Source: an uncultured Faecalibacterium sp.
GTDB taxonomy: Bacteria; Bacillota; Clostridia; Oscillospirales; Ruminococcaceae
NCBI GenBank assembly: GCA_945982465.1
Contig: CAMFSB010000025.1
Coordinates: 1 to 12,147 of the forward strand
DNA length: 12,147 bases
Reading direction: 5' to 3'
A model generated the notes under the pieces. It searched no databases. It saw nothing but the letters and a program-made list of their open reading frames with translations, and was not told the DNA's origin. The position numbers and the translations under genes were made by a program. Shown here piece by piece: positions 6,565-12,147 of this stretch (positions are counted from its first letter, which is position 1; every line of letters begins with the position of its first letter).

Positions 6565-6592
6565 ATTCTAGCACTTATATCCAAAAAGTAAA
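6565..6592 (-). promoter_or_regulatory. Candidate promoter of the PII-like/antiporter operon, overlapping the terminator
   Basis: On the minus strand TTTACT (6592-6587, -35) is separated by 16 bp from TAGAAT (6570-6565, -10), with TGC just before the -10 (extended -10). This is the best sigma-A type match in the region. Transcription would start near 6558, inside the first arm of the hairpin at 6539-6561, about 95 bp before the PII-like start codon. No other promoter is apparent between the terminator and the gene. Confidence 0.55.
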
Positions 6593-6625
6593 GCCCAATT
6601 TTGGAAGTTCCGCCGGCGCTGCTTG

Positions 6626-8482
6626 TTACCGCAGCACAAGTTCGCCGTTTTCGGCGTCCACGGTCAGGCTGCCGCCCGCGGCCAGCCGGCCTTCGATGAG
6701 CCGTTCGGCCACCGGGTCCTCCACCTGCTTGCGGATCACGCGGCGCAGATCCCGCGCGCCGAATTTGCCGCCCTCGCACTGGGCCACCAGCGCGGCCAGC
6801 GCCGCCGGCGTGTAGGCAAAGGCGATGTTCTTCTGCTGCATGCCGGGGCGGTATTCGTCCAGCATCAGGGCGGCGATCTTTTCCAGCGTATCGGTCTCCA
6901 AGGGCTTAAAGGCGATCACCTCGTCCACGCGGCCCAGAAATTCCGGCCGCAGAAAATCCGACAGCGCCTTGAGCGCCTTTTCTTTCGAGCGCTGCTCGGC
7001 CGAACGGTTGAAGCCCAGGCCCCCGGTGCCCTGCTCCGACGAGCCGGCGTTGGAGGTCATGCAGATCACCGTGTTGGAAAAATCCACCGTGCGGCCCTGG
7101 GCGTCGTTGATCTTGCCCTCGTCCAAAATCTGCAAAAGGATGTTCAGCACGTCCGGGTGGGCCTTTTCGATCTCGTCAAACAGCACCACGCTGTACGGGC
7201 GGCGGCGCACCTTTTCGGTGAGCTGGCCGGCCTCGTCGTAGCCCACGTAGCCCGGGGGCGAGCCGATCATGCGCGACACGGCGAACTTTTCCATATATTC
7301 GCTCATGTCCAGCCGGATCAGCGGGTCCGGCCCATCGAACAGCTGCCGGGCCAGCTGCTTGACCAGCTCGGTCTTGCCCACGCCGGTGGGCCCCACAAAG
7401 ATGAAGCTGGCCGGGCGGCGGCGGCCCGCCAGGTCGGCGCGGCTGCGCTTGACGGCCTGCGCCACCAGATGCACAGCCTCATCCTGGCCGATGATCTTTT
7501 TCTGCAGCTCGCTTTCCAGCGAAGCCAGCTTGACATACTCGCTTTCGCGGATCTTTACGGCGGGGATGCCGGTCCACAGCTCGATGACCTTTGCCACGTC
7601 GTCCATGCTTACGCAGATGCTGTCCACCGCGGCCTGCCTGGCGGGCAGGTCGGCCTCCAGTTGGGCGATCTGCGTCTTTACCTCGGCCACGCGCTCGTAG
7701 TCGATGGGCTGGTCGGTATCCACGGCGGTCAGCTCGGTTTCCTCGGCGTGCAGGGCGGCCAGCTTCTGCTGCGCTTCCAGATAGTCCGAGATCTCCGGGT
7801 GGGCCAGATTGCAGCAGGCGCAGGCCTCGTCCAGCAGATCGATGGCCTTATCGGGCAGAAAGCGGTCGGTGATATACCGTTCCGAAAGCTGCACGCTGGC
7901 GGCCAGCACATCGGCGGGCACCGTGACATGGTGGTGCGCCTCGTAGTATTTTTTGATACCGTTCATCACGGCGATGGTGTCGGCCACGCTGGGCTCCTCC
8001 ACCCGCACGGGCTGGAAGCGCCGTTCCAGCGCCTGATCCTTTTCGATATACTTGCGGTACTCGGCAAAGGTGGTGGCGCCGATCACCTGGATCTCCCCGC
8101 GGGACAGCGCGGGCTTGAGGATGTTGCCCGCATTCATGGCGCCCTCGCTTTCGCCGGCTGCCGTGATGGTGTGGATCTCGTCGATGAACAAGATCACGTT
8201 GCCAGCGGCCTTTACCTCGTCGATCAGGCCCTTGACGCGCTGCTCAAACTGCCCGCGGAACTGGGTGCCCGCCACCAAGGCGGTCAGGTCCAGCAGGTAG
8301 ATCTCCTTGTTTTTTAAGCTGGCGGGCACATTGCCCGCGGCGATGCGCTCGGCAATGCCCTCGGCGATGGCGGTTTTGCCCACGCCGGCCTCGCCGATCA
8401 GGCAGGGGTTGTTCTTCTGCCGGCGCGACAAAATCTGGATGGTGCGGTAGATCTCCCGGTCGCGGCCCACAATATCGTCCAA
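6626..8482 (-). CDS. Clp protease ATP-binding subunit (ClpC/ClpE-type), N-terminus displaced by an in-frame stop
   Basis: Two-domain AAA+ unfoldase that feeds proteins to ClpP. Numbered from TTG 8482 (618 aa): Walker A GEAGVGKT (30-37), pore loop QFRG (74-77), Walker B ILFIDE (97-102), GATT sensor (135-138), a short coiled-coil M domain (about 232-285), second Walker A GPTGVGKT (364-371), GYVG pore loop (411-414), Walker B VVLFDE (432-437), TSNAG sensor (476-480), the ClpP-docking LGF loop (489-491), and FLGRVDE with the arginine finger (515-521). All catalytic residues are intact. Oddity: the frame is open back to a TAA at 8573-8575, and this extra stretch encodes KFLDTYCENLTAKAKAG, which aligns with the segment before AAA-1 in Clp proteins. 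It has no ATG or GTG, and TTG 8482 has no ribosome site. The real gene most likely begins at 8971 and is broken by this TAA. If not translated, the C-terminal part is a pseudogene fragment. Confidence 0.85.
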   Translation of the reverse strand: MDDIVGRDREIYRTIQILSRRQKNNPCLIGEAGVGKTAIAEGIAERIAAGNVPASLKNKEIYLLDLTALVAGTQFRGQFEQRVKGLIDEVKAAGNVILFIDEIHTITAAGESEGAMNAGNILKPALSRGEIQVIGATTFAEYRKYIEKDQALERRFQPVRVEEPSVADTIAVMNGIKKYYEAHHHVTVPADVLAASVQLSERYITDRFLPDKAIDLLDEACACCNLAHPEISDYLEAQQKLAALHAEETELTAVDTDQPIDYERVAEVKTQIAQLEADLPARQAAVDSICVSMDDVAKVIELWTGIPAVKIRESEYVKLASLESELQKKIIGQDEAVHLVAQAVKRSRADLAGRRRPASFIFVGPTGVGKTELVKQLARQLFDGPDPLIRLDMSEYMEKFAVSRMIGSPPGYVGYDEAGQLTEKVRRRPYSVVLFDEIEKAHPDVLNILLQILDEGKINDAQGRTVDFSNTVICMTSNAGSSEQGTGGLGFNRSAEQRSKEKALKALSDFLRPEFLGRVDEVIAFKPLETDTLEKIAALMLDEYRPGMQQKNIAFAYTPAALAALVAQCEGGKFGARDLRRVIRKQVEDPVAERLIEGRLAAGGSLTVDAENGELVLR

Positions 8483-8572
8483 CCGGCCGGCTTTGGCTTT
8501 GGCGGTCAGGTTTTCGCAGTAGGTGTCCAGGAATTTGCGGCCCCGGCGCTTTTTGCCGCACTTGTAGTCCCG
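8483..8572 (-). other. Open in-frame bridge between zinc-finger ORF and Clp ATPase
   Basis: These 30 codons follow the TAA at 8573-8575 without a shift of frame. They encode a basic linker (KCGKKRRGRK) and then FLDTYCENLTAKAKAGR, which is conserved-looking Clp sequence. No ATG, GTG or TTG codon is in frame here; only a CTG occurs. It is coding in character but has no start of its own, which argues that it was once, or still is, read through from the upstream ORF. Confidence 0.7.
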
Positions 8573-8971
8573 TTATTCCCGCTCGCGGCCGTCGGAGTCG
8601 GCAAGGCGGCGCAGACCGAAGCCAAAGGGGAACGTAGCGTTGCCGCCCGGGGTAAATTTTTCATCGCCGGCGTTTTCAGGGGTATCCGGCGCTTCAGGGC
8701 TGTCCTCGTCCGCGCCGGCGTCCATGCCCATCATCATCTGGAAAGGGTTGGCGCCGTCGGCGCCCATCTCCTCCAGCATATTGTCCATGCGCTCCTCCAT
8801 GGTGTCCATATCCTGGTCGGACATGCCAAACTGCTTCATCAGGTCCTCCACGGGCTTGATGTGCAGCTCGCGCGCACAGTGCAGGCAGTAACCCTCCTGC
8901 CGGGTCTGCACGCCCTCCATCCGTTGGATAAAAATCACGGCCGGGCGCTTATTGCAGCGATTACACAGCAT
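8573..8971 (-). CDS. McsA/ClpE-like zinc-finger N-terminal module of the Clp gene (132 aa before TAA)
   Basis: Begins with a four-cysteine zinc-finger pattern, C3-x2-C6 and C29-x2-C32 (MLCNRCNKRPAV ... GYCLHCARE), like the N-terminus of ClpE and of McsA, the adaptor of ClpC. Then comes IKPVEDLMKQFGMS (38-51), a Met- and acid-rich region (52-95), and a Pro/Asp/Gly linker ending FTPGGNATFPFGFGL (106-120). ATG 8971 is preferred over ATG 8980: the site GAAAGGA is 8 nt from 8971 but touches 8980. It lies 19 nt after the CvpA stop, so it belongs to that operon. The stop TAA is in the same frame as the Clp ATPase ORF, and together they would make 781 codons, a normal size for a zinc-finger Clp ATPase. 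Alone, it could act as an McsA-like adaptor; I think a broken fusion is more likely. Confidence 0.82.
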   Translation of the reverse strand: MLCNRCNKRPAVIFIQRMEGVQTRQEGYCLHCARELHIKPVEDLMKQFGMSDQDMDTMEERMDNMLEEMGADGANPFQMMMGMDAGADEDSPEAPDTPENAGDEKFTPGGNATFPFGFGLRRLADSDGRERE

Positions 8972-8990
8972 ACAGCTCATCCTTTCGGGA

Positions 8991-9707
8991 TCAGATAAAG
9001 GGGTTCACGCGGGTAAACAGCCGGTAAAACCAGCTGGCGGCCAGCGCGCTTTCGTTCAGGTACCGCAGCGAGCCGCCGGTGACCACGATCAGCGCCCACA
9101 CCACGCACAAAGCCAAAAACAGGTCGATGGCCGCGGCCGCCAACCCCACCGCAAAGCCCAGCGCGCGGTTGCCTCCGCCCACCACCGGGAGGCGGTTGCC
9201 GTGGGTGAGCACCGGTACCAGCAGGCTCACCGCCATGCGCAGCACCGCAAAGGCCACAAAATACAATACGATCGAGAGGACCGGCGTCATCAGCGGCTGC
9301 ACCACATCGGTCACGATGCGCTCCGCCAGCTGGGCGGTGCTGCTTTCCACCGCGCCGGCGACCGTGGCGGTAAAGGAATCCACCACCGACCGGCGCAGCG
9401 ATTCGGGCAAAAAGCCCGCGAACTGGTCGGCCAAGGCGGTCAGGTCCACGCTGCCGCTTTCGCTCAGCGTTTCGGCAATGCGCTCGCGGAACGTGCGCGC
9501 CATCAGGTTTTCAAACACCCAGGGCGAGGCCCGGTCCGAAAACAGCTTGGCGCCCAGCAGGCTGGCCGCGGTGCCCGCCAGCCCCACCACAGTGGCCACC
9601 AGCCCCTTGCGCCCGTAGCGCGCGGCCAGCACCAGCAACGCCGCAATACAGATGATATCAAATACAAATGACGGTTTCGTGAACAATGCGGCGAATCCTT
9701 GCTCCAT
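8991..9707 (-). CDS. CvpA-family membrane protein (238 aa)
   Basis: Polytopic membrane protein of the colicin V production protein family; function in Gram-positive bacteria is poorly known and often linked to envelope homeostasis. The N-terminus shows the CvpA pattern: a first span (about 14-30) ending in the GRKGL turn (32-36), then a second glycine/alanine-rich span (37-55). A long amphipathic, probably extracellular, segment (56-135) is larger than in the shortest family members. Two more spans (about 139-165 and 182-210) enclose GNRLPVVGGGNRALGFAVG, with the NRALG-x-x-x-G turn that marks the family. ATG 9707 has AAAGGAGA about 10 nt upstream; it starts 17 nt after the DUF5711-like stop and is followed 19 nt later by the zinc-finger ORF. 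Confidence 0.85.
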   Translation of the reverse strand: MEQGFAALFTKPSFVFDIICIAALLVLAARYGRKGLVATVVGLAGTAASLLGAKLFSDRASPWVFENLMARTFRERIAETLSESGSVDLTALADQFAGFLPESLRRSVVDSFTATVAGAVESSTAQLAERIVTDVVQPLMTPVLSIVLYFVAFAVLRMAVSLLVPVLTHGNRLPVVGGGNRALGFAVGLAAAAIDLFLALCVVWALIVVTGGSLRYLNESALAASWFYRLFTRVNPFI

Positions 9708-9724
9708 AGCAAACGTTTCTCCTT

Positions 9725-10927
9725 TTACTCTTCCGGCGGCACAAGCTCCGACGCGGAATTGCCCTCAAACAGCAACAGCTGCTTTGCGTCCAGCACAGCC
9801 AGCGGCTTTACGCCGTCGGCCTTTGACCATTGATATTCACCGTCGGCGGAAAAGCATTCCACGGCGGTATCTGTCAACACATACACGGCCGTGCGCGTCA
9901 GCGTAAGGCCGCCCGCCTTGGGGATCAGCTGATCCGACACGGGGGCCAGCGCTTCGTCCAGCAGCACCAGCCGCGAGGCCGCGCCGCTGCGGAATACCAG
10001 CCCCGTGCGGCTGCCCTGGGCCGACCAGTTGGTCAGCTCGGCGCCCTCGTAGTCGTAGCGGGCGGTCTCCTCGCCGGTCGAAGCCGAATACACCGCTGCG
10101 TGGTCATCGTACAGCAGCAGCAGCTCGCCCGACGAGCGCCACACCAGCCCCATGGGCACGGCGTCGTACACGGCAGCCAGCAGCGTTTCGCCCTCTTTTT
10201 GGGTGTTCAGCAGGTACAAATTCGACACCAGCCGGCCGCCCGAAGCGGTCAGGGTGGCCACGGCCAGCCGCCGCCCGTCGGCCGAAAACGCCAGCCGCAC
10301 CGGCGTGCCCTCGGCCTCGACCATATCCCACACCAGCAGCGGTTCCATCAGCGAGGAATACACCGTCAGCTCGGCCACATAGCGGTTGTGGCCGGTGACC
10401 ACCGCCAGCGTGCCCCCGCGGGCCATATCGCACAGCAGGATGCCGTTTGCACAGGTTTTGGTATACAGCGTCTGGGTGCGGCTTTCCACCCGCAGCTCGG
10501 TGCCCGAACGGTTGTAGATGACAAAGCGGTGGGTACCCACGGCCACGGCGGGCCGGGCGTAGCCGGGCTGGATGGCCCGCAGCCGGTTGCCCCCGGCCGA
10601 GTACACCACGCAGCTCTCCTCGCCCAGGGCCACAAAGCCGCCGTTCATCTCCTCCAGCTGGTACAGCTCGGTCACGCCGGTCTGCACCGGGTAGCCGGCC
10701 TCGGGCATCAGCGCAATGCGCACCGAATCCACCAGGTCCTCGGCGGCGGCCAGCGACGCGCCGAACAGCCCGCTGACATACGCCAGCAGTGCCGTGAGCA
10801 CCAGCGCCGGCAGCACGATGCGCCGGATGGTGCGCCGGCGCTTGCGCCGGGCCAGTTTTTCGCTTTCCAGCCGGAAATCATGCACCGTATCCGTTTTGCG
10901 CGGGTCCTGCCCAGCCATTTGCGCCAT
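9725..10927 (-). CDS. DUF5711-like single-span membrane protein (400 aa)
   Basis: Unknown function. ATG 10927 is chosen over the longer ATG 10972 because AAAGGAGGC lies 6 nt upstream of it. Residues 1-36 are charged and very basic at RRKRRRTIRR (27-36); one membrane span follows (about 37-56), giving an inside-basic topology with about 340 residues outside. The external part looks like a beta-propeller: repeated short strands with motifs such as VALGEESCVVYSAGGNRL, FVIYNRSGTELRV, LAFSADGRRLAVA, YLLNTQKEGETLL, LLLYDDHAAVYSASTGEE and VECFSADGEYQW, spaced about 40 residues apart, as in WD40/YVTN-like folds. This matches the Clostridia family DUF5711 as I know it; no catalytic residues can be named. 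It is the first gene after the promoter at 10974-10984 and leads the CvpA and Clp genes. Confidence 0.8.
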   Translation of the reverse strand: MAQMAGQDPRKTDTVHDFRLESEKLARRKRRRTIRRIVLPALVLTALLAYVSGLFGASLAAAEDLVDSVRIALMPEAGYPVQTGVTELYQLEEMNGGFVALGEESCVVYSAGGNRLRAIQPGYARPAVAVGTHRFVIYNRSGTELRVESRTQTLYTKTCANGILLCDMARGGTLAVVTGHNRYVAELTVYSSLMEPLLVWDMVEAEGTPVRLAFSADGRRLAVATLTASGGRLVSNLYLLNTQKEGETLLAAVYDAVPMGLVWRSSGELLLLYDDHAAVYSASTGEETARYDYEGAELTNWSAQGSRTGLVFRSGAASRLVLLDEALAPVSDQLIPKAGGLTLTRTAVYVLTDTAVECFSADGEYQWSKADGVKPLAVLDAKQLLLFEGNSASELVPPEE

Positions 10928-10973
10928 GCGGCCGCCTCCTTTCTGCGCGCCGGGCGGTGGGCGCCGGCGCATA

Positions 10974-10984
10974 ATTGTATAACA
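10974..10984 (-). promoter_or_regulatory. Candidate extended -10 promoter for the DUF5711-cvpA-clp genes
   Basis: On the minus strand TGTTATACAAT contains TATACA (10981-10976) with TG before it, the same TGnTATAC pattern as the other promoters in this window. It lies in a short AT-rich island right after the truA stop codon and about 47 bp before the DUF5711-like start. No clear -35 is present. The segment also contains small inverted repeats (ACAAGTTGT and TTGTTATACAA). Confidence 0.45.
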
Positions 10985-10995
10985 ACTTGTAAATA

Positions 10996-11745
10996 TTACA
11001 GTTCGTATTCAACGTGCTCCAAAAACAGGCCCTTGGCGGGCAGGGTCGGCCCGGCCTGCTTGCGGTCGCGGCTGGCCAAAAGGGCGGGGATGTCCTCCGC
11101 CCGCATCCGGCCGGCGCCCACTTCGCACAACGTGCCCGCCAGAATGCGCACCATGTTGTACAGGTAGCCGTCGGCCGTGACCCACACATCCACCTCGTCG
11201 CCCCGGCGCTGCACGCTGCACGCCGTGATGGTGCGCACCGTGTCGCCGTGGGCTGCGGCGGACGAGCCGGCCGCGCACAGGGCCGAAAAATCGTGGGTGC
11301 CCGCAAAGGCGGCGGCGGCCTTGTCCATGGCGGCGTCGTCCAGCCGGCGGGGAATGCGGTACATATACCGGCTTTCAAAGGGTGAATCCACCGCGCAGTT
11401 CTGGATGCGGTAGCAGTAGGTCTTGGTGTGGGCGGAATAGCGGGCGTGGAAGTCCTCGGGCACGGCGCGGGCCGACAGCGCCCGGATATCGGGCGGCAGG
11501 TGGCTGTTGAGTGCCAGCGGCAGCCGCTGCAGCGGCATGCGCAGGCCTTCGGTGTGGAAGTTGAGCGCAAAGGCCCGGGCGTGCACGCCTGCGTCGGTGC
11601 GGCTGCAGCCCTTGATATCGGGCCGGGCGCCCAGCACGGCCTGCAAGGCGTTCTGGAATACAGCCGCTACGGAGGTGCCGTTGGGCTGCACCTGAAAGCC
11701 GCAGTAATTCGTGCCGTCGTAGGCCAGGGTGACAAGGATATTCAT
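10996..11745 (-). CDS. truA: tRNA pseudouridine(38-40) synthase TruA (249 aa)
   Basis: Converts uridines 38, 39 and 40 of the tRNA anticodon stem to pseudouridine. The N-terminus reads LAYDGTNYCGFQVQPNG (7-23), and the catalytic aspartate is D51 in CSRTDAGVHARA (47-58). YSAHTKTYCYRI and FAGTHDFSALCAAGS are TruA motifs further along, and DGYLYNMVRILAGTL carries the conserved C-terminal RNA-binding/active-site region. Length is normal for the family. ATG 11745 is chosen because AGGAGG is 9 nt upstream; an in-frame TTG at 11751 is only 3 nt from that site. It follows ecfT by 54 nt, the usual order of the Firmicutes ribosomal protein/ECF transporter/truA cluster. Confidence 0.96.
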   Translation of the reverse strand: MNILVTLAYDGTNYCGFQVQPNGTSVAAVFQNALQAVLGARPDIKGCSRTDAGVHARAFALNFHTEGLRMPLQRLPLALNSHLPPDIRALSARAVPEDFHARYSAHTKTYCYRIQNCAVDSPFESRYMYRIPRRLDDAAMDKAAAAFAGTHDFSALCAAGSSAAAHGDTVRTITACSVQRRGDEVDVWVTADGYLYNMVRILAGTLCEVGAGRMRAEDIPALLASRDRKQAGPTLPAKGLFLEHVEYEL

Positions 11746-11768
11746 GGGCAAGGGCCTCCTGCGGCACG

Positions 11769-11786
11769 GCGGCCCCGCGGGGCCGC
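11769..11786. repeat. 18-nt GC palindrome between ecfT and truA
   Basis: The 18 bases centred between 11777 and 11778 are a perfect inverted repeat with the core GGCCCCGCGGGGCC. It sits between the ecfT stop and the truA ribosome site and has no U-run after it, so it may be an mRNA-stabilising or translation-tuning hairpin instead of a terminator. Confidence 0.5.
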
Positions 11787-11799
11787 GCTGCCGGTATGG

Positions 11800-12147
11800 T
11801 CAAAAGCCGGGGAACAAAAACCGCGTGCAGAACACCGCCGCAAAGCACGCCAGGCACACGGCCGTGCTCACAGCGTCCTGCCGGGTAAACTGCAGCACCT
11901 TGAGCCGGGTGCGGCCGTCGCCGCCGTGGTAGCAGCGGCATTCCATGGCCATGGCCAGCTCGTCGGCACGGCGGAACGCCGAGATGAACAGCGGGATCAG
12001 CACCGGCACCAGGGCGTTGACCCGGTCTTTGAGCGAGCCGGTGTCCAGCATGGCGCCGCGGGCCTTTTGGGCCGACATGATCTTGTCGGTCTCCTCGATC
12101 AGGGTGGGGATGAACCGCAGCGCAATGGTCATCATCATGGCCAGCTC
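11800..12147 (-). CDS. ecfT: Energy-coupling factor transporter transmembrane protein EcfT, C-terminal part (runs off right edge)
   Basis: Scaffold subunit of ECF vitamin/metal importers that joins the two EcfA ATPases to the substrate-binding S component in the membrane. The last 115 residues are present; the frame is open to base 12147. It shows LRFIPTLIEETDKIMSAQKARGA, with the first coupling helix ARG motif, then the long hydrophobic VNALVPVLIPLFISAFRRADELAMAM and the second coupling motif MECRCYHGGDGRTRL, and a final membrane span. In many EcfT proteins the second motif is X-R-G; here it is C-R-C. The following truA gene supports the assignment, and ecfA genes are expected just outside the window. 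Confidence 0.9.
   Translation of the reverse strand, partial: ELAMMMTIALRFIPTLIEETDKIMSAQKARGAMLDTGSLKDRVNALVPVLIPLFISAFRRADELAMAMECRCYHGGDGRTRLKVLQFTRQDAVSTAVCLACFAAVFCTRFLFPGF

Noticed and set aside
4635..6815. Very long open frame on the plus strand across the antiporter and PII-like genes
   Set aside because: It is rich in Arg, His, Gln and Ala with no family features and lies opposite well-recognised genes; long antisense open frames are expected at this G+C content.
6623..8317. Long plus-strand open frame opposite the Clp ATPase
   Set aside because: The minus-strand frame carries complete AAA+ motifs; the plus-strand product has no recognisable domain and no ribosome site.
8530..8572. 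Programmed frameshift at the A-run (GGC AAA AAG) near the start of the Clp ATPase part
   Set aside because: The run lies after the stop codon and the two ORFs are already in the same frame, so a frameshift would not join them.
8573..8575. Alternative genetic code or general TAA recoding
   Set aside because: Several other genes here (glycosyltransferase, anti-sigma, kinase, antiporter, truA, Clp) end properly at TAA, so TAA is a normal stop in this genome.
10928..10972. Longer start (ATG 10972) for the DUF5711-like protein
   Set aside because: The extra 15 residues would span the ribosome binding site AAAGGAGG that serves ATG 10927.

Overview
The window is a GC-rich (roughly two-thirds G+C by eye), densely coded stretch of a bacterial chromosome. 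Gene content, strong GAAAGGA/AGGAGG ribosome binding sites, the ecfT-truA gene order and the style of the proteins point to a Gram-positive Clostridia member. My best guess is a high-GC Oscillospirales/Ruminococcaceae gut organism of the Faecalibacterium-Gemmiger-Subdoligranulum type; this is inferred from protein style, not from a search. I see no mobile element, CRISPR array, tRNA or rRNA.

Left part (1-4701). The N-terminal 193 codons of a RecQ-family helicase run off the left edge on the minus strand. A 314-bp divergent intergenic region holds back-to-back extended -10 promoters. On the plus strand follow a single-gene family 2 glycosyltransferase with a clean terminator, then an overlapping ECF sigma factor / zinc-binding membrane anti-sigma pair with its own terminator, then a single-gene cytidylate kinase-like protein with its own promoter.

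Middle (4702-6625). A perfect 20-bp hairpin separates the kinase from a convergent minus-strand pair: a small PII-like protein followed by a CPA2-type cation/proton antiporter that lacks any C-terminal regulatory domain. The two are probably a regulator/transporter unit. Their likely promoter overlaps the terminator of the next operon upstream.

Right part (6626-12147), all minus strand. The order in transcription is ecfT (3' end only) - truA - DUF5711-like membrane protein - CvpA-family membrane protein - zinc-finger protein - Clp AAA+ ATPase - terminator. The last two reading frames are in the same frame and separated by one TAA codon. There is no ATG or GTG start for the second one, and its first conserved residues lie upstream of its only usable (TTG) start. 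They look like one ClpE/McsA-like zinc-finger Clp unfoldase gene broken by a single stop codon (point mutation, sequencing error or, less likely, readthrough). This is the most notable feature of the window. I found no clearly new multi-gene system; the other points of interest are the PII-like/antiporter pair, the promoter-terminator overlap, and a shared extended -10 promoter motif.
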